Shown here one piece after another: positions 1-9,054 of a stretch of 64,000 nucleotides of DNA. The DNA comes from Sporosarcina ureilytica (lineage in GTDB: Bacteria > Bacillota > Bacilli > Bacillales_A > Planococcaceae), in NCBI RefSeq assembly GCF_001753205.1, contig NZ_CP017560.1:1736001-1800000 (forward strand). The letters are read 5' to 3'. Below the pieces are notes generated by a model. It was not told the origin of the DNA and searched no databases. It saw nothing but the letters and a program-made list of their open reading frames with translations. Within the stretch, counting starts at the first letter, position 1, and the number at the start of each line of letters is the position of its first letter. Position numbers and translations under genes: made by a program.

Positions 1-135
1 CAAGTGTTTAAACATACTGTAGTCCATGCTGATCCTGTTCAGGCAGGAAAAGAGGTCGCAAAAGTATTGCGTGCTGAAGGTGCCGATGAAGTAATTAAGA
101 AAGTGTTGGCTGACTTAGAAAATGAGAACAAGTGA
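1..135 (+). CDS. hemC: Hydroxymethylbilane synthase (porphobilinogen deaminase), C-terminal end only
   Basis: This is the last 44 codons of a gene entering from the left edge, read in frame from base 1 and ending at TGA 133–135. The tail (HADPVQAGKEVAKVL, then an Ala-Asp-Glu helix) fits the C-terminal domain of HemC, which joins four porphobilinogens into hydroxymethylbilane in the cytoplasm. The assignment rests mainly on position directly before hemD, hemB and hemL. The stop lies inside the hemD start region, giving a 14-bp overlap that suggests translational coupling. The catalytic part lies outside the window. Confidence 0.8.
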   Translation, partial: QVFKHTVVHADPVQAGKEVAKVLRAEGADEVIKKVLADLENENK

Positions 136-892
136 ACCACCTCTCAATGGTGAAACGGTTGTTTTTACTGGAACGCCAAGGTCAACAGATGTTTTTAGTT
201 TAGTCGAACTATATGGAGGAATGCCGGTTTCATTACCGCTAATTAAGGTGGATGAATTAGTGGAACCAACAGATCAACTCCGGTTAGAAGCATGTGCAAC
301 GTACGATTGGCTCATATTTACGAGCCAAAGTGCAGTTGCAGCTTTTAAAGAAAAGATAAATCGTTTTAATGTTTCTGTCGACACAATCCCTTCGCATATT
401 GCGGCGATTGGAACAAGAACTGCTGCTGCTCTTGAAGAACTTGGTTTTTCGGTTCGATTCATACCTACCGTTTTCAGTGCAGATGTTTTTGTAAAACAAT
501 TTCGACCGCCGGCAAATGAAACAGGGCGCCTCTTGTTTTTAAGAGGGTCTATTGCAGGTCCAACGATTCCTGAAGGATTGCCGTTTGAAGTTGATGAATG
601 GACAATTTATAAGACGGCTAGAGCGACCGAAAATGTTGGGGCCCTTATTAACTTATTAAAAGAGAAGGAACAAATCTCAGTCCTATTTGCGAGTCCATCC
701 GCTGTTGAAGTGTTTTCAGAAGAAGTTGTACCATCAATCGGCTGGAAAGGCTATACAATTGGCGCAATTGGGCATATCACGGAAAAGGCACTTACGGATG
801 TGGGGGCTAACGTTCATGTTCGGCCTAATACATACACATTGAAAGATCTTGTCGAAAAGTTGGCAAGCCGAAAGGATGTTCATATTGATTAA
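122..892 (+). CDS. hemD: Uroporphyrinogen-III synthase
   Basis: A 256-residue protein matching the usual HemD length. HemD closes hydroxymethylbilane with inversion of ring D to give uroporphyrinogen III. The family is poorly conserved; visible features are the two-lobed alternation of Rossmann-like segments ([10 protein letters not shown] near residue 13, then [12 protein letters not shown] near 60) and the late segment [12 protein letters not shown] that typifies the second lobe. ATG 122 overlaps hemC by 14 bp and has no strong ribosome site of its own, so coupled translation is likely. The 3' end overlaps the proposed hemB start. The call rests on fold-like motifs plus the fixed hemC-hemD-hemB order. 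Confidence 0.88.
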   Translation: MRTSEPPLNGETVVFTGTPRSTDVFSLVELYGGMPVSLPLIKVDELVEPTDQLRLEACATYDWLIFTSQSAVAAFKEKINRFNVSVDTIPSHIAAIGTRTAAALEELGFSVRFIPTVFSADVFVKQFRPPANETGRLLFLRGSIAGPTIPEGLPFEVDEWTIYKTARATENVGALINLLKEKEQISVLFASPSAVEVFSEEVVPSIGWKGYTIGAIGHITEKALTDVGANVHVRPNTYTLKDLVEKLASRKDVHID

Positions 893-1865
893 CTTAAATT
901 TCCGTCGTAATCGACGTTTAAGAAATACTGCAACACTTCGTTCAATGGTACGTGAAACAGTATTACAAAAAGAAGATTTTATATATCCAATTTTTGTAGT
1001 GGAAGGCGAAGATATTAAAAATCCAGTTGCTTCAATGCCTGGAGTTTATCAATTATCGCTTGACCATTTTGCAAAAGAAATTGAAGAAGTCGTTGAACTC
1101 GGTATTCCATCTATTATTTTATTTGGCGTTCCAAATGAAAAAGACGCTGTTGGTACACAAGCTTATGCGGAAGATGGAATTGTTCAAAGAGCAATTCGTT
1201 TTGCAAAAGAGCGCCATCCTGAACTTGTCGTTATTGCAGATACTTGCCTCTGTCAATATACGGACCATGGTCATTGCGGTGTAGTAGAAGGTGGTTACGT
1301 AGTCAATGACAAATCACTTGATTTATTAGTACAAACTGCAGTGAGTCAGGCAAAAGCTGGCGCAGACATTATTGCACCATCTAATATGATGGATGGTTTT
1401 GTAGCGGCAATCCGCCAGGGACTTGATGAACAAGGATTCGAAAATATTCCGATTATGTCATATGCGGTTAAATATGCTTCATCTTACTACGGTCCATTCC
1501 GTGATGCAGCGCATTCATCACCGCAATCGGGAGACCGTAAAACGTACCAAATGGACTCAGCTAACAGAATGGAAGCTCTTCGCGAAGCAGAAGCAGACGT
1601 TGAAGAGGGGGCGGACTTTTTAATTGTAAAGCCAGCACTTTCTTATCTCGACATTATGCGTGATGTGAAAAATAACTTCACGTTACCAGTTGTCGCGTAT
1701 AACGTGAGCGGAGAATATTCGATGATTAAAGCAGCCGCGCAAAATGGCTGGATTAATGAACAAGAAATTGTAATTGAAACATTGACGAGTATGAAACGTG
1801 CAGGGGCGGATTTAATTATGACGTACCACGCAAAAGATGCAGCACGTTGGTTGGAGGGTAAATAA
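885..1865 (+). CDS. hemB: Delta-aminolevulinic acid dehydratase (porphobilinogen synthase)
   Basis: A 326-residue cytoplasmic enzyme that condenses two 5-aminolevulinates into porphobilinogen. The metal-site cysteine region ([14 protein letters not shown]), the catalytic lysine segment [14 protein letters not shown] and the Schiff-base lysine segment [11 protein letters not shown] are all present. The reading frame is open from TTG 849, but family members begin close to the FRRxRRLR motif. TTG 885 follows AAAGGA with an 8-nt spacer, whereas ATG 876 sits almost on that ribosome site, so TTG 885 is preferred. It overlaps the hemD end by 8 bp and is followed directly by hemL. Confidence 0.95.
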   Translation: MINLNFRRNRRLRNTATLRSMVRETVLQKEDFIYPIFVVEGEDIKNPVASMPGVYQLSLDHFAKEIEEVVELGIPSIILFGVPNEKDAVGTQAYAEDGIVQRAIRFAKERHPELVVIADTCLCQYTDHGHCGVVEGGYVVNDKSLDLLVQTAVSQAKAGADIIAPSNMMDGFVAAIRQGLDEQGFENIPIMSYAVKYASSYYGPFRDAAHSSPQSGDRKTYQMDSANRMEALREAEADVEEGADFLIVKPALSYLDIMRDVKNNFTLPVVAYNVSGEYSMIKAAAQNGWINEQEIVIETLTSMKRAGADLIMTYHAKDAARWLEGK

Positions 1866-3158
1866 TTGGAAAAACGTTATGAGAACTCAAAACTAGCATT
1901 TGAGAAAGCAGTAGACCTTATGCCGGGCGGTGTAAACTCACCTGTACGTGCATTTAAATCGGTAAACATGGACCCGATTTTTATGGAAAGCGGAAAAGGG
2001 GCAATGATTAAAGATATTGACGGCAATGAATACATTGACTACGTCTTATCATGGGGCCCACTTATTTTAGGACACGCTGATGAAGACGTTGTAGAAGGTA
2101 TTCAACGTGTAGCGGCAACCGGATCAAGTTTCGGCGCACCAACATTAGCTGAAAATGAATTAGCGGAACTTGTTATTGACCGTGTGCCGTCAATTGAAAT
2201 GATTCGTATGGTTTCATCGGGGACGGAAGCTACAATGAGTGCATTGCGTCTAGCCCGTGGATATACTGGTCGAAACATTATTATGAAATTTGAAGGCTGC
2301 TACCACGGTCATGGAGATTCATTGCTAATTAAGGCAGGTTCCGGTGTAGCTACGCTCGGATTGCCTGATAGCCCTGGCGTTCCTGAATCTATTGCACGTA
2401 ACACAATTACAGTTCCTTATAATGATTTAGAGAGCGTTAAATTGGCAATGAATGAATACGGTGATGATATTGCTGCACTCATCGTTGAACCTGTTGCAGG
2501 GAATATGGGTGTTGTTCCACCAGAGCCAGGATTTTTGGAAGGATTACGTGAGCTAACAACTGAAAATGGTTCACTTCTTATTTTCGATGAAGTGATGACT
2601 GGATTCCGAGTTGGCTATGAGTGTGCACAAGGTTACTATGACGTTACACCTGATATCACTTGTCTTGGAAAAGTAATCGGTGGTGGATTACCAGTTGGTG
2701 CATACGGTGGTTCAAAAGAAATTATGAGTCAAATCGCACCATCTGGCACAGTTTATCAAGCTGGAACACTATCAGGAAACCCACTTGCGATGACTGCCGG
2801 AATTGAAACATTGAAAAAGTTAACGCCAGCATCGTACGAATACTTTAATAAACTAGGCGACCAGTTAGAAGCAGGTTTCCGTGAAGCAGCAGAAAAGTAT
2901 AACATTCCACATACGGTTAACCGTGCAGGTTCCATGATTGGTTTCTTCTTTACGAATGAAAAAGTCGTGAATTACGATAAAGCGAAAACATCTGACCTTG
3001 AGTTGTTTGCAGAATATTACCGTTTAATGGCAGAAGAAGGTATTTTCCTTCCACCATCCCAGTTCGAAGGGATGTTCTTATCTGCAGCGCATACAGAAGA
3101 ACATATTGCGAAAACAGTTGAAGCTTTTCATAAAGTATTTGCAAAGCTTGCAAGATAA
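1866..3158 (+). CDS. hemL: Glutamate-1-semialdehyde 2,1-aminomutase
   Basis: A 430-residue PLP enzyme that converts glutamate-1-semialdehyde to 5-aminolevulinate in the C5 haem pathway. Fold-type I aminotransferase marks are clear: [15 protein letters not shown] for phosphate binding, [23 protein letters not shown] with the PLP-ring aspartate, and [17 protein letters not shown] with the Schiff-base lysine. The start is TTG 1866, immediately after the hemB stop, with GGAGGG eight bases upstream. It is the last gene of the haem operon and is followed by a strong terminator. Confidence 0.97.
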   Translation: MEKRYENSKLAFEKAVDLMPGGVNSPVRAFKSVNMDPIFMESGKGAMIKDIDGNEYIDYVLSWGPLILGHADEDVVEGIQRVAATGSSFGAPTLAENELAELVIDRVPSIEMIRMVSSGTEATMSALRLARGYTGRNIIMKFEGCYHGHGDSLLIKAGSGVATLGLPDSPGVPESIARNTITVPYNDLESVKLAMNEYGDDIAALIVEPVAGNMGVVPPEPGFLEGLRELTTENGSLLIFDEVMTGFRVGYECAQGYYDVTPDITCLGKVIGGGLPVGAYGGSKEIMSQIAPSGTVYQAGTLSGNPLAMTAGIETLKKLTPASYEYFNKLGDQLEAGFREAAEKYNIPHTVNRAGSMIGFFFTNEKVVNYDKAKTSDLELFAEYYRLMAEEGIFLPPSQFEGMFLSAAHTEEHIAKTVEAFHKVFAKLAR

Positions 3159-3163
3159 TCAAA

Positions 3164-3203
3164 CGAAGCCTTTCTCCACGATTGATGGGGAAAGGCTTTT
3201 ATC
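3164..3203 (+). terminator. Rho-independent terminator of the hem operon
   Basis: The arms AAGCCTTTC and GAAAGGCTT pair across a short loop and run into TTTT, eight bases after the hemL stop. It ends the haem operon before the separately transcribed spoVID-like gene. Confidence 0.85.
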
Positions 3204-3281
3204 TTAACTTATGTCTACTCTATTCTAAGTAACTTCATCCATGCATACAATTGTCTGTGAAGGAATAGGAGGAGAGATCGT

Positions 3282-4091
3282 ATGAAAAATGTAAAATGGC
3301 AAATGAAAGAGAACTTTGCCTTCTCACCAGAAATAGGTTTTCCAGCATCTGCCGATCAACTTAAAGTGACGCCAAGATTTACATTAGAAAAAGTGGAAGG
3401 CCGCCCTAAGTTAACAGGGATATACCATCTTGCTGTAAATGTTAATTTAGAGGAAAGAACGAACGGCCATAGCGAAGTCAATGAAGCAATTTTAATTGAT
3501 GATTTAGATATTGACGGAAAAACAGGATATTTTGAGTATGCAGTTCCATTTAATATCGATTTTCCACCTGAAGCGGATGACCCAATTGATATTAAAACAT
3601 TGAATACCACACATGAAATTGATAAGAACGGATGTCTGTCAATTATTTGGGACGTAGAATGCTCCTATAAAGAAGTTGGCATTCATCAAACACAACGCGA
3701 AGAACAGAAAGAAAAACAATCGGCAAAAGCCGTAAATTCCGAAGCTGATAAAAAAGAAGCTTTTGTCGAAGAAAAACAAACAAAAGCCGCGAAAAAAGAA
3801 GCTGACGCTGAAGAGAAACAAACAAAAGCTGCAAATGAACAGAAGCAAAAGGAAGCTAGTGCTAAAGAAGAATTTACGGCAACAAAAGAATCAACGGAAC
3901 ACCAAACTGAAACTGAGGCGGCCGCGGCAAGTATAGAAAGTGAACCGGTCAGAAATACTTCACAAGTAGTCGTCGAAAATTCTTCCTTTTCTGAAGGAGA
4001 TGAAGTGCTCTCTTTTATTTCTGAATTAGAAGACGGCATTTCAACGACTGGATTCCGCCTAAATGATGTCTTTGTGCAAGGCAAAAGCTAA
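3282..4091 (+). CDS. SpoVID-like spore coat morphogenesis protein, short form without a LysM domain
   Basis: A 269-residue protein in the spoVID position between hemL and valS. Residues 1–125 form a beta-rich domain (LTGIYHLAVNV, then FEYAVPFNIDFPPEADD) patterned like the N-terminal domain of SpoVID, which directs coat encasement on the forespore. Residues 130–215 are a low-complexity Lys/Glu/Ala/Gln stretch with imperfect repeats (EEKQTKAA twice), probably coiled or disordered. A short acidic hydrophobic segment (EVLSFISELEDG) precedes the end. B. subtilis SpoVID is about twice as long and ends in LysM; here the frame stops where that domain would begin. ATG 3282 has AGGAGGAGAG upstream. The call rests on synteny plus a partial domain match. 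Confidence 0.65.
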   Translation: MKNVKWQMKENFAFSPEIGFPASADQLKVTPRFTLEKVEGRPKLTGIYHLAVNVNLEERTNGHSEVNEAILIDDLDIDGKTGYFEYAVPFNIDFPPEADDPIDIKTLNTTHEIDKNGCLSIIWDVECSYKEVGIHQTQREEQKEKQSAKAVNSEADKKEAFVEEKQTKAAKKEADAEEKQTKAANEQKQKEASAKEEFTATKESTEHQTETEAAAASIESEPVRNTSQVVVENSSFSEGDEVLSFISELEDGISTTGFRLNDVFVQGKS

Positions 4092-4324
4092 TGCGCAAAG
4101 GATACAAAGCACAAAAAAATCACCGGTTGTTGGGACAATGATCATTCGAATTAATTGAAATACCGCGATGGGGATAATAATCGATTTGCAGTAACATCGC
4201 GTTTTCCGTAGCCAAGGGGGAAGGAGATACGGGTTATATCCTTTTCTCATAACAAAATCCTTTCTAAAAGGTATTGAAAAGCAATCATTGAACTTGACGA
4301 ATGAAAGGCTATTCCGTTATACTC

Positions 4325-4610
4325 TTAGTAACTGCATATAGATGCGATGAACGGGATAGTAAGTACTGTTTGTTTTCTAAAGAGAGGGGCTATCGGTGAA
4401 AAAGCCCTGTCAACGACCTACTGAATGTCACCCACGAGCAGTTTTCGTGAACATCATTTTGGCTGTTTATTAGTGGTCAAATAGAGTAGCGAAAGCCGGT
4501 TTGAAGCCGTTATTTTTATTTGAGATGTACAGCTTTTTTAGTGTGCATAAATAAAGGTGGTACCGCGAATAGCTCCTTCGTCCTTTTAGGCGAATGGAGT
4601 TTTTTTATTG
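4325..4610 (+). promoter_or_regulatory. T-box riboswitch leader of valS (tRNA-Val sensing)
   Basis: A classic T-box leader between the spoVID-like gene and valS. It has the stem I start (GATGAACGGGATAGTAAGTA), an AGAGAG element and GGTGAA near 4381–4400, and a candidate specifier GTC (Val) at 4427–4429 in CTGAATGTCACC. The T-box AAAGGTGGTACCGCG lies at 4553–4567 and is followed at once by the terminator. Uncharged tRNA-Val should pair with the specifier and the T-box bulge, form the antiterminator and allow valS transcription. The bases before it (4092–4324) hold no gene. Confidence 0.95.
4571..4607 (+). terminator. Regulated terminator of the valS T-box
   Basis: The arms CTCCTTCG and CGAATGGAG run into a seven-T tract. 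The 5' arm starts right after the T-box sequence, so forming the antiterminator would disrupt it. Confidence 0.93.
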
Positions 4611-4634
4611 TTAAAAATAAAAGGAGGACGTAAT

Positions 4635-7280
4635 ATGTCAAATGATAATTTATCAATGCCAACGAAATATGAACCACAAGCAGTTGAAAAAGGCCGCTAT
4701 GAATGGTGGTTGAAAGGGCAATATTTTGAAGCACAACCAGAAAGCGACAAGGAACCCTATACAGTGGTTATTCCACCGCCGAACGTTACGGGTGTTTTAC
4801 ATTTAGGACACGCATGGGATACAACATTACAAGATATTATTATTCGAATGAAACGTATGCAAGGATACGACGCGCTTTGGTTACCAGGAATGGACCATGC
4901 GGGTATCGCAACGCAAGCACGTGTTGAACAGCGACTACGTTCAGAAGGAAAATCACGTTATGATTTGGGCCGCGAAAAATTCCTTGAAGCGACTTGGAAT
5001 TGGAAAGAAGAATATGCTTCTCATATCCGTGAACAATGGGGGAAACTTGGACTTGGACTCGATTATTCCCGTGAACGTTTCACGCTAGATGAAAAATTAT
5101 CGAAAGCGGTTCAGGAAGTTTTTATTAAACTTTATAATAAAGGCCTAATTTATCGCGGAGAGTATATTATTAACTGGGATCCCGCAACGAAAACAGCATT
5201 ATCCGATATTGAAGTCATTCATGAAGATGTGCAAGGTGCATTCTATCATATGCGTTACCCACTGACAGATGGTACTGGAAGTATCGAAATTGCGACAACT
5301 CGCCCAGAGACAATGCTTGGGGATACAGCAGTTGCAGTACATCCAGAAGATGAACGTTACAAACACTTAATTGGGAAAACAGTGACACTTCCGATTGTCG
5401 GACGTGAGATTCCGATTGTCGCGGATGATTATGTCGATATGGAATTTGGAAGCGGTGCAGTAAAAATTACACCTGCTCATGACCCGAATGACTTTGAAAT
5501 TGGAAATCGTCATAATCTAGAGCGTGTGCTTGTCATGAATGAAGATGGCACAATGAATGACCTGGCAGGTAAATACAAAGGTATGGACCGTTTTGATTGC
5601 CGTAAGCAAATTGTGAAAGACCTACAAGAGATGGGCGTTTTATTTGAAATCGAAGACCATTTACACTCTGTTGGACATTCGGAACGAAGCGGTGCGGTTG
5701 TTGAACCTTATTTATCTACACAATGGTTTGTTAATATGGAACCACTTGCGAAAGCTGCGATTGAACTTCAAAAAGGTGAAGAAAAAGTTAATTTCGTTCC
5801 ATCCCGTTTTGAAAACACGTACTTAAATTGGATGGAAAACATTCATGATTGGTGTATTTCACGTCAACTATGGTGGGGTCACCGAATTCCAGCTTGGTAT
5901 CATAATGAAACAGGTGAAGTGTACGTCGGTCATGAAGCACCTGCAGACAGTGAAAACTGGAAACAAGATGAAGATGTGTTAGATACTTGGTTCTCCTCTG
6001 CATTATGGCCGTTTTCAACGCTCGGTTGGCCAGATGCTGATAACGAAGAGTTTAAGCGTTACTATCCAACAGATGCACTCGTTACAGGATATGATATTAT
6101 TTTCTTCTGGGTGTCCCGCATGATTTTCCAGGGAATTGAATTTACAGGCGAACGTCCATTTAAAGACGTGTTAATTCACGGACTAGTACGTGATGCGGAA
6201 GGCCGTAAAATGTCGAAATCACTTGATAACGGTGTTGATCCAATGGAAGTCATTGAAAAATACGGTGCGGATGCGCTCCGTTATACACTTTCAACAGGTG
6301 CATCACCAGGTCAAGACATTCGTTTTTCATGGGATCGTGTTGAGTCAAACTGGAATTTTGCGAATAAAATTTGGAACGCTTCACGTTTTGCGCTCATGAA
6401 TATGGACGGCATGACCTATGATGAAATTGATCTAACAGGTGAAAAATCAGTTGCGGATACGTGGATTTTAACACGTTTAAACGAAACGATTGGAGAAGTA
6501 ACAAGACTTGCAGATAAATATGAGTTTGGTGAAGTAGGCCGTGCGCTTTATTCATTCATTTGGGATGATTTCTGTGATTGGTATATTGAAATGGCGAAGC
6601 TTCCATTATACGGTGACGATGAAGCTGCGAAGAAAACGACACGTTCAGTTCTTGCATACGTGTTAGACAACACAATGCGTTTATTACATCCATTCATGCC
6701 ATTCATTACAGAAGAAATTTGGCAGAACTTACCGCATGAAGGCGAGTCCATTACAATCGCATCATGGCCAGTTGTCGATGCGTCTCTTTCTGATGAGGCA
6801 CGTGCATCTGAAATGCAACTGCTTATGGATATTATCCGCTCAGTTCGTAATATCCGCGCAGAAGTAAATACGCCAATGAGTAGACCAGTTCCGTTCTATA
6901 TTTCAACGAGAGAAGAAAAAACAACTGAGATCCTGGAAGCGAATCGCAAGTACATTGAACGATTCTGTAACCCGGAAACGTTAACGATTGGCAAAGGAAT
7001 TGAAGCACCAGGCAAATCGATGTCTGCAGTCATTACAGGCGCAGAACTGTTCTTGCCACTAGAAGGGCTTATCAATATTGAAGAAGAACTTGCTCGATTA
7101 GAAAAAGAACTGAAAAAATGGGATAGCGAAGTGAAACGCGTTCAAGGCAAATTATCTAACGAACGTTTCGTAGCGAACGCACCAGAAGCAGTCGTTGCTG
7201 AAGAACGTGCAAAAGAACAAGATTATCTCGAGAAATACGCGACGGTTGAGAAGCGTATGGAGGAATTGAAAGAAATTTAA
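4635..7280 (+). CDS. valS: Valyl-tRNA synthetase
   Basis: An 881-residue class Ia aminoacyl-tRNA synthetase that charges tRNA-Val and edits mischarged threonine. The HIGH-type signature [15 protein letters not shown] lies at residues 47–61 and KMSKS at about 525; the CP1 editing domain contains [17 protein letters not shown]. The C-terminus is the ValS coiled coil ([15 protein letters not shown]). ATG 4635 follows AAGGAGG with good spacing; an in-frame ATG 27 bases upstream lies against the terminator T-tract and is not used. It is controlled by the upstream T-box. In B. subtilis folC follows, but here folC lies about 8.3 kb downstream. Confidence 0.98.
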   Translation: MSNDNLSMPTKYEPQAVEKGRYEWWLKGQYFEAQPESDKEPYTVVIPPPNVTGVLHLGHAWDTTLQDIIIRMKRMQGYDALWLPGMDHAGIATQARVEQRLRSEGKSRYDLGREKFLEATWNWKEEYASHIREQWGKLGLGLDYSRERFTLDEKLSKAVQEVFIKLYNKGLIYRGEYIINWDPATKTALSDIEVIHEDVQGAFYHMRYPLTDGTGSIEIATTRPETMLGDTAVAVHPEDERYKHLIGKTVTLPIVGREIPIVADDYVDMEFGSGAVKITPAHDPNDFEIGNRHNLERVLVMNEDGTMNDLAGKYKGMDRFDCRKQIVKDLQEMGVLFEIEDHLHSVGHSERSGAVVEPYLSTQWFVNMEPLAKAAIELQKGEEKVNFVPSRFENTYLNWMENIHDWCISRQLWWGHRIPAWYHNETGEVYVGHEAPADSENWKQDEDVLDTWFSSALWPFSTLGWPDADNEEFKRYYPTDALVTGYDIIFFWVSRMIFQGIEFTGERPFKDVLIHGLVRDAEGRKMSKSLDNGVDPMEVIEKYGADALRYTLSTGASPGQDIRFSWDRVESNWNFANKIWNASRFALMNMDGMTYDEIDLTGEKSVADTWILTRLNETIGEVTRLADKYEFGEVGRALYSFIWDDFCDWYIEMAKLPLYGDDEAAKKTTRSVLAYVLDNTMRLLHPFMPFITEEIWQNLPHEGESITIASWPVVDASLSDEARASEMQLLMDIIRSVRNIRAEVNTPMSRPVPFYISTREEKTTEILEANRKYIERFCNPETLTIGKGIEAPGKSMSAVITGAELFLPLEGLINIEEELARLEKELKKWDSEVKRVQGKLSNERFVANAPEAVVAEERAKEQDYLEKYATVEKRMEELKEI

Positions 7281-7290
7281 ATGATACATT

Positions 7291-7326
7291 TAACGCCCCC
7301 GCCAATATTGGTGGGGGTTGTTTAAT
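7291..7326 (+). terminator. Terminator of valS
   Basis: A long GC-rich hairpin (CCCCCGCCAAT against ATTGGTGGGGG, extended by AAC/GTT) is followed by T-rich DNA, shortly after the valS stop. Confidence 0.88.
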
Positions 7327-7384
7327 TGAGAAATGAATGAGACCAAAGAAGAGTCTATTAAACATCATATTACTGCTTATCTGA

Positions 7385-7413
7385 TTGAAATAGCGCGGTC
7401 TGGATAGTATAGT
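7385..7413 (+). promoter_or_regulatory. Promoter of the carnitine TetR gene with an overlapping operator-like site
   Basis: TTGAAA (7385–7390) and TATAGT (7408–7413) are separated by exactly 17 bp, a good sigma-A promoter. The spacer contains GCGGTCTGGATAGT (7395–7408), which matches 10 of 14 positions of the perfect palindrome in front of the catabolic operon at 8109. I infer autorepression by the TetR protein. Confidence 0.7.
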
Positions 7414-7444
7414 CAAATGAAAATAGGCAATTGAGGTGACAGCA

Positions 7445-7981
7445 ATGAATAGAAATTCTAGAAGAATTGCAATTCTTGATGCCGCATCGAAAATCGTGGC
7501 AGAGAAAGGAATTTTTGATTTAACGATAGATGCCGTAGCAGAAGAAGCCGGTATTAGTAAAGGCGGTTTACTTTATCATTATCGATCAAAAGAAGTATTA
7601 GTTGAAAAAATGGTAGAGCATTTGGCAACAAACTACAGAATTAAAATCGCTAAAAGTGCAGTAGAAGACAAAGAAGAAAAAGGTAAGTGGACACGTGCTT
7701 ATTTAGATGTCACGTTTAAACAAGCCTATAAGAATAAAGATATGCACTCTGGGTTATTAGCAGCAAAGGCAGTGAATCCAGCATTACTTAATCCAATTCA
7801 TGAAGCTTTTTCGGAATGGCAGCATGAAATTGAAGACGATGGCCTTGATCCAATTATGGCAACAATCATTCGTTTAGCGACGGATGGGATTTGGTTAGCA
7901 GATCTTTTTGGTATTGACCCGATTGAAAGTGAGCAAAAAGAATTAATTTATGAAACGTTAAGGAAATGGACGAACGAATAA
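7445..7981 (+). CDS. TetR/AcrR-family regulator of the carnitine catabolism operon
   Basis: A 178-residue regulator. The N-terminal helix-turn-helix (residues 5–50) has the family signature: IAILDAASKIVAEKG, then TIDAVAEEAGISKGGLLYHY and RSKEVLVE. The C-terminal ligand domain cannot be assigned to a specific inducer. ATG 7445 has GAGGTGA just upstream; the in-frame GTG at 7436 lies inside that ribosome site. It has its own promoter, precedes the carnitine genes on the same strand and is separated from them by a hairpin. Two related palindromic sites, in its own promoter and before the next gene, make it the likely repressor of both. Carnitine or a CoA intermediate as inducer is inference. Confidence 0.85.
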   Translation: MNRNSRRIAILDAASKIVAEKGIFDLTIDAVAEEAGISKGGLLYHYRSKEVLVEKMVEHLATNYRIKIAKSAVEDKEEKGKWTRAYLDVTFKQAYKNKDMHSGLLAAKAVNPALLNPIHEAFSEWQHEIEDDGLDPIMATIIRLATDGIWLADLFGIDPIESEQKELIYETLRKWTNE

Positions 7982-7986
7982 AACTT

Positions 7987-8047
7987 GGCATAACAGTATT
8001 TAGACAATGAATGTGCAGTTCATAAGTCATGCTGGTATGCCTTTTTT
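7987..8047 (+). terminator. Probable terminator after the TetR gene
   Basis: GGCATAACAG (7987–7996) pairs with CTGGTATGCC (8032–8041) with one mismatch, across a long loop of 35 nt, and is followed by TTTTTT. The long loop lowers confidence. Confidence 0.55.
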
Positions 8048-8089
8048 CATTTTTAGAGGGTTTAAATGAAGATGACCTACATAGTATGG

Positions 8090-8122
8090 TGTAACTTAAT
8101 GTTACAAAACCGTCTGGACGGT
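8090..8122 (+). promoter_or_regulatory. Operator region of the carnitine catabolism operon
   Basis: Two adjacent palindromes lie here: TGTAAC-ttaat-GTTACA (8090–8106) and ACCGTC-TG-GACGGT (8109–8122). The second has perfect 6-bp arms and recurs in degenerate form inside the tetR promoter, so it is the better TetR site. It lies 35 bp before the first catabolic gene, where binding would block initiation. I could not fix one convincing −35/−10 pair; TTACAA at 8102 is a weak −35 candidate. Confidence 0.65.
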
Positions 8123-8157
8123 GCAGTAAATACATAACTGTTTTGGGGGAGAAAAAA

Positions 8158-9054
8158 GTGAAAAACAAAGTTTTATTGACAGCTGCGGTAACAGGTGCGG
8201 GTGATACTACAAAAATCAATGAACATGTACCTGTAACGCCAAAAGAAATTGCGGAATCAGCAATTGCTTCTGCAAAAGCAGGTGCAACGGTTGCACATGT
8301 GCATGCACGTGATCCAGAAACAGGCGGAATTAGCCATAATATCGAACACTACCGTGAAATCGTTGATCGGATTAGAGATTCTGAAACCGATGTTGTGATC
8401 AATATTACAGCAGGCGGCGGCGGAGACTTTATCCCAAGTCTTGATACACCCGCAGCCGGAGGAGATGGGACTTGGATTCAAACGCCTGATGAACGTCATG
8501 CTCCGGTTGGCCAATTACTTCCGGAAATGTGTACGCTTGACTGCGGAAGTGTAAACTTTGGCAATATGATTTATCTTAGTCCGACAGATTGGCTTAGACA
8601 ACATGCAAAGCTTATTCAGGAAAGTGGTGTGAAACCAGAGCTGGAATGCTTTGACACAGGTCATCTGCGTTTCGCCAAACAATTAATAGATGAGGGGTTA
8701 ATCGATGGAGATCCGATGTTCCAGTTTTGTCTTGGTATCCCATGGGGAGCGGAAGCAGATGTAGAAACAATCACGTACTTCAAAAATCGTCTCCCTGAGA
8801 ATGCATATTGGTCTGCGTTTGGGATTGGCCGCATGCAATTACCAATTGCGATGCAAACAGCCATGTTAGGCGGCAACATTCGCGTTGGTTTAGAAGATAA
8901 TTTATATCTTACAAGAGGTGTACCTGCAACGAACGAACAACTTGTCGATAAGGCTGTTGAAATGTTACACACGAATGGGATTGAAGTGATGTCACCTGAA
9001 GAGGCGCGGGTCCAATTTGGTTTGAGAAATTCGCACGGAGGAAATCAATCATGA
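8158..9054 (+). CDS. BKACE-family (DUF849) beta-keto acid cleavage enzyme, predicted 3-dehydrocarnitine cleavage
   Basis: A 298-residue metal-dependent TIM-barrel enzyme of the 3-keto-5-aminohexanoate cleavage (Kce/BKACE) family. The N-terminal LLTAAVTGAG strand, the metal-binding His-x-His (HVHARDPETG, His47 and His49), the glycine-rich NITAGGGGDF loop and the late VGLEDNLYL segment are family features. These enzymes exchange the acyl part of a beta-keto acid with acetyl-CoA. Next to carnitine dehydrogenase the expected reaction is 3-dehydrocarnitine + acetyl-CoA to betainyl-CoA + acetoacetate, as for CdhC of Pseudomonas. GTG 8158 follows GGGGGAG at proper spacing; the earlier in-frame TTG 8143 lies before that site. 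It overlaps the next gene by 4 bp. Confidence 0.88.
   Translation: MKNKVLLTAAVTGAGDTTKINEHVPVTPKEIAESAIASAKAGATVAHVHARDPETGGISHNIEHYREIVDRIRDSETDVVINITAGGGGDFIPSLDTPAAGGDGTWIQTPDERHAPVGQLLPEMCTLDCGSVNFGNMIYLSPTDWLRQHAKLIQESGVKPELECFDTGHLRFAKQLIDEGLIDGDPMFQFCLGIPWGAEADVETITYFKNRLPENAYWSAFGIGRMQLPIAMQTAMLGGNIRVGLEDNLYLTRGVPATNEQLVDKAVEMLHTNGIEVMSPEEARVQFGLRNSHGGNQS

Noticed and set aside
3686..4084. 132-codon minus-strand ORF rich in Ser/Phe/Ala
   Set aside because: It is antisense to the repetitive Lys/Glu/Ala stretch of the SpoVID-like gene; composition explains the open frame.
4059..4250. Minus-strand ORF next to the T-box leader
   Set aside because: It overlaps the end of the SpoVID-like gene and has no start signals; hydrophobic residues arise from AT-rich DNA.
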